From the NCBI GenBank assembly GCA_029983705.1, contig JASBYZ010000086.1, positions 1 to 6,515 of the forward strand: DNA of 6,515 nucleotides. Reading direction: 5' to 3'. The DNA is from Coriobacteriales bacterium (lineage in GTDB: Bacteria; Actinomycetota; Coriobacteriia; Coriobacteriales; JAEZZM01). Position numbers and translations under genes: made by a program. Shown piece after piece: positions 4,561 to 6,515 of the stretch; position 1 is the stretch's first letter; each line of letters begins with the position of its first letter. The notes below the pieces were generated by a model, which saw only the letters and a list, made by a program, of their open reading frames with translations, searched no databases and was not told the origin of the DNA.

Positions 4561-6201
4561 ATGATAACTGCTTTTATCCTCGCAGCCTTAGTTGCCATTA
4601 TTTGTATAGTTGCAAGTAAGGTATCGCAACGCTTTGGCGTTTCTGCCCTACTTATATTTATCTTTATTGGTATGGCTTTTGGCTCAGAAGGTATTGTTGG
4701 CTTAAACTTTAGTGACTACCAGCTCACAGAGCTTTTGTGTACCATAGGCTTAATTGTCATCATGTTTTATGGTGGTTTTGGTACCAGTTGGAAGTACGCT
4801 AAAAAATATGCCACTCAAGCAGGTATTCTATCTTCACTTGGTACAATCTTTACTGCACTTCTCGTTACTGTTGCTGCTCATTTCTTACTTGGTTTTGAGT
4901 TTGCAGAAAGCTTTTTGCTTGGAGCGGTTATCTCATCAACTGACGCGGCCAGCGTGTTTTCAATCTTAAGATCTCATAAGCTTAACTTAAAAGATGGTTT
5001 GGCTCCGCTTTTAGAGGTAGAGTCTGGCTCAAACGACCCTTTTGCATACATGCTTATGATTATTGGCATTACTCTTTTAAGCGCTCAGGTTCAAGCAAGC
5101 CAGGTTGCAGGTCTTGTTGCCTCACAAATTATATTTGGTGTCCTCTTTGGTGTTCTTGTAGCACTTGTTACTATGTTCTTATTTAAGCACATCAATTTTG
5201 GCTCTAATGGACTTGACTCAATCTTTATTCTTGCAGTTGCATTTTTAGCCTATGCGCTTCCTTCTGTTGTTAACGGAAACGGCTTTTTATCAGTATATAT
5301 TGCAGGAATTATTATTGGTAACTCACCAATTGCAAATAAAATTGAACTCGTACATTTTTTTGATGGACTCACCCAGCTTGCCCAGATTTTAATCTTCTTC
5401 CTCTTTGGTTTGCTCGTGTTCCCATCAAGACTTCCTTACACCTTTATACCAGCACTTATAACCTTCTTAGTTATGACCTTTATTGCAAGGCCTCTTATCA
5501 TGACGGTGCTCTTAAAGCCCTTTAAGAGAAACTTTAAAGAAATTGCCTTTGTATCTGCAGCAGGCCTAAGAGGTGCAGCTTCTCTCGTATTTGCGGTAAC
5601 TGCAATTTCTACCTTAAGCCAGGAAGGCTCACCTATTTCTTTTGACCTCTACCATACTGTTTTTTGGATAGTTCTCTTCTCAATTGCACTACAAGGTTCA
5701 ATCATTCCATATGCTGCTAAGTTCTTAAAACTTGTTGATGACAGCGAATCTGTTATGAAAACCTTTAACGACTATCAAGAAGAGACTGATTTTAACTTAA
5801 TTGAGATGGAAGTTGAAGAAGACGGTCCATATGCTGGTAAGTACCTCAAAGATGTTAGACTTCCTGGTGGTGCCTTAGCTGTAGTTATTAAGCGTGGCGA
5901 TACAAGCGTTATTCCTCAAGGCTCTACCCTCTTAAAAGCAGGCGATACACTCGTCTTAAACGCTCAAATTAAACTTACCAGCGCAGAAAGTATCGAGCTT
6001 AAAGAGCTTGAGCTCGTAAACAAGCATCCGTGGATTAACCACACTATTTCTGATTTAGACTTACTACCTCATGCTTTAATCGTATACGTTAAAAGAAATG
6101 ATGAGACCTTTATACCAGATGGCAATACGCGTCTGTATAACGGCGATACCCTCGTGCTGAGTGGTGAGATTCCACAAAACCCTCAGTCGGCCTTACGATA
6201 A
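4561..6201 (+). CDS. nhaP2: CPA1-type K+(Na+)/H+ antiporter with two C-terminal TrkA_C domains (NhaP2/CvrA-like)
   Basis: The protein of 546 aa has an amino-terminal exchanger domain (about residues 1-390, some twelve membrane helices) and a cytoplasmic tail. Exchanger motifs are present: SSTDAASV at 125-132 with Asp128, ESGSNDP at 154-160 with the ion-binding Asn158-Asp159 pair typical of electroneutral CPA1 exchangers, and RGAASLVFA at 337-345. The tail holds two RCK_C/TrkA_C units, about 410-470 (PGGALAVVIKRG...GDTLVL) and 492-535 (PHALIVYVKRND...GDTLVL), which in this family are thought to sense a nucleotide or other ligand. The layout matches NhaP2/CvrA (YcgO), reported to exchange K+ or Na+ for H+ in ion and pH homeostasis; E. 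coli CvrA is somewhat longer. Ion specificity cannot be read from sequence, so the symbol is by similarity. The Maf gene follows 22 nt after, probably in one operon. Confidence 0.92.
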   Translation: MITAFILAALVAIICIVASKVSQRFGVSALLIFIFIGMAFGSEGIVGLNFSDYQLTELLCTIGLIVIMFYGGFGTSWKYAKKYATQAGILSSLGTIFTALLVTVAAHFLLGFEFAESFLLGAVISSTDAASVFSILRSHKLNLKDGLAPLLEVESGSNDPFAYMLMIIGITLLSAQVQASQVAGLVASQIIFGVLFGVLVALVTMFLFKHINFGSNGLDSIFILAVAFLAYALPSVVNGNGFLSVYIAGIIIGNSPIANKIELVHFFDGLTQLAQILIFFLFGLLVFPSRLPYTFIPALITFLVMTFIARPLIMTVLLKPFKRNFKEIAFVSAAGLRGAASLVFAVTAISTLSQEGSPISFDLYHTVFWIVLFSIALQGSIIPYAAKFLKLVDDSESVMKTFNDYQEETDFNLIEMEVEEDGPYAGKYLKDVRLPGGALAVVIKRGDTSVIPQGSTLLKAGDTLVLNAQIKLTSAESIELKELELVNKHPWINHTISDLDLLPHALIVYVKRNDETFIPDGNTRLYNGDTLVLSGEIPQNPQSALR

Positions 6202-6223
6202 ATAAGAGGCGTAATAGTAGCTG

Positions 6224-6515
6224 ATGATTTTAGCTTCAAAGTCACAAAGAAGACGAGAACTTCTTGGCCGCACTCTACTTGAATTTAAGGTGGTGCCTGC
6301 AAATATCATAGAGCAGGCACCTGAGGCTCATACTCCAAAAGATCTTGTACAAGCGCTTGCAAAGCAAAAAGCACACGCCGTACAAGCACTCTTTCCTCGT
6401 GAACTGATCTTAGCCTGCGATACCCTTGTCTTTTTAGGAAACACTCCCCTTGGCAAACCCAAAGATATGACAGATGCAAAGACTATGCTTGAAAAGCTTT
6501 CTGCAAACACCCATG
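6224..6515 (+). CDS. maf: Maf family nucleotide pyrophosphatase (partial, cut by the window end)
   Basis: The frame from the ATG at 6224 stays open to the last base, giving the first 97 residues of a protein normally about 190 aa long. Maf hallmarks are in order: MILASKSQRRRELL at 1-14 with the Ser/Arg substrate motif, ALAKQKA at 44-50, LACDT at 63-67 with the catalytic Asp66, LGKPKD at 76-81, and ML-KLSANTH at 88-97, equivalent to the usual LSG.TH. Maf proteins hydrolyse nucleoside triphosphates, including modified or non-canonical ones, to monophosphates; the subgroup (dTTP/UTP or m7GTP type) cannot be decided from this half. A stop codon directly precedes CTG-ATG, which limits the start to this spot. 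The Shine-Dalgarno candidate AAGAGG (6204-6209) is 14 nt away, so translation may be coupled to the antiporter gene 22 nt upstream. No lesion is seen in the visible part. Confidence 0.92.
   Translation, partial: MILASKSQRRRELLGRTLLEFKVVPANIIEQAPEAHTPKDLVQALAKQKAHAVQALFPRELILACDTLVFLGNTPLGKPKDMTDAKTMLEKLSANTH

Noticed and set aside
6328..6510. Minus-strand open frame of 60 codons at the right edge
   Set aside because: The plus strand here encodes the conserved amino half of Maf, so the reverse frame is a shadow.
1..6515. CRISPR array, tRNA/rRNA, prophage, or defence or biosynthetic cluster
   Set aside because: I saw no regularly spaced direct repeats, tRNA-like cloverleaf, integrase, transposase or defence-type domain on either strand. 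The window is an ordinary set of transport and housekeeping genes.

Overview
The window comes from a low- to moderate-GC bacterium with compact, mostly plus-strand genes and, before several genes, Shine-Dalgarno sites of the AGGAG kind. No RNA gene, phage or marker protein fixes the taxon. A seven-helix membrane LuxR-type regulator, a DUF4298 protein and an antiporter with two TrkA_C domains would fit a host-associated anaerobe. My best guess is a Coriobacteriia member such as Atopobiaceae, with Succinivibrionaceae or a Firmicute as alternatives; this is low confidence.

Layout. At 6-39 there is a strong intrinsic terminator that works on the minus strand. At 97-990 (+) lies a membrane-anchored LuxR-family regulator whose start codon is doubtful. 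It converges tail to tail, with a 17-nt gap, on yeiH (1008-2021, minus), a putative sulfate exporter of the UPF0324 family. An 81-bp divergent promoter region separates yeiH from a small DUF4298 gene (2103-2408, +). The region 2488-3502 is a decayed azlC-azlD pair (branched-chain amino acid exporter) with three premature stops and a frameshift in a run of seven Ts. A 121-bp spacer with two hairpins precedes a small YjdJ-like GNAT acetyltransferase (3624-3902). This is followed by a DJ-1/PfpI protein (3958-4500), whose ribosome binding site lies inside a long hairpin that fills the intergenic gap. Then come an NhaP2-like K+(Na+)/H+ antiporter (4561-6201) and the first half of a Maf nucleotide pyrophosphatase (from 6224, running off the window).

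How it fits together. Three gene sets concern small-molecule or ion transport (YeiH, AzlCD, NhaP2-like). The others are maintenance or stress proteins (GNAT, DJ-1, Maf). The regulator next to yeiH may control it, but only proximity supports that. I do not see a defence system, mobile element or CRISPR array. The points most worth a second look are the decay of azlCD, the SD-sequestering hairpin before the DJ-1 gene, and the minus-strand terminator, which implies that yeiH transcripts may run antisense through the whole regulator gene.
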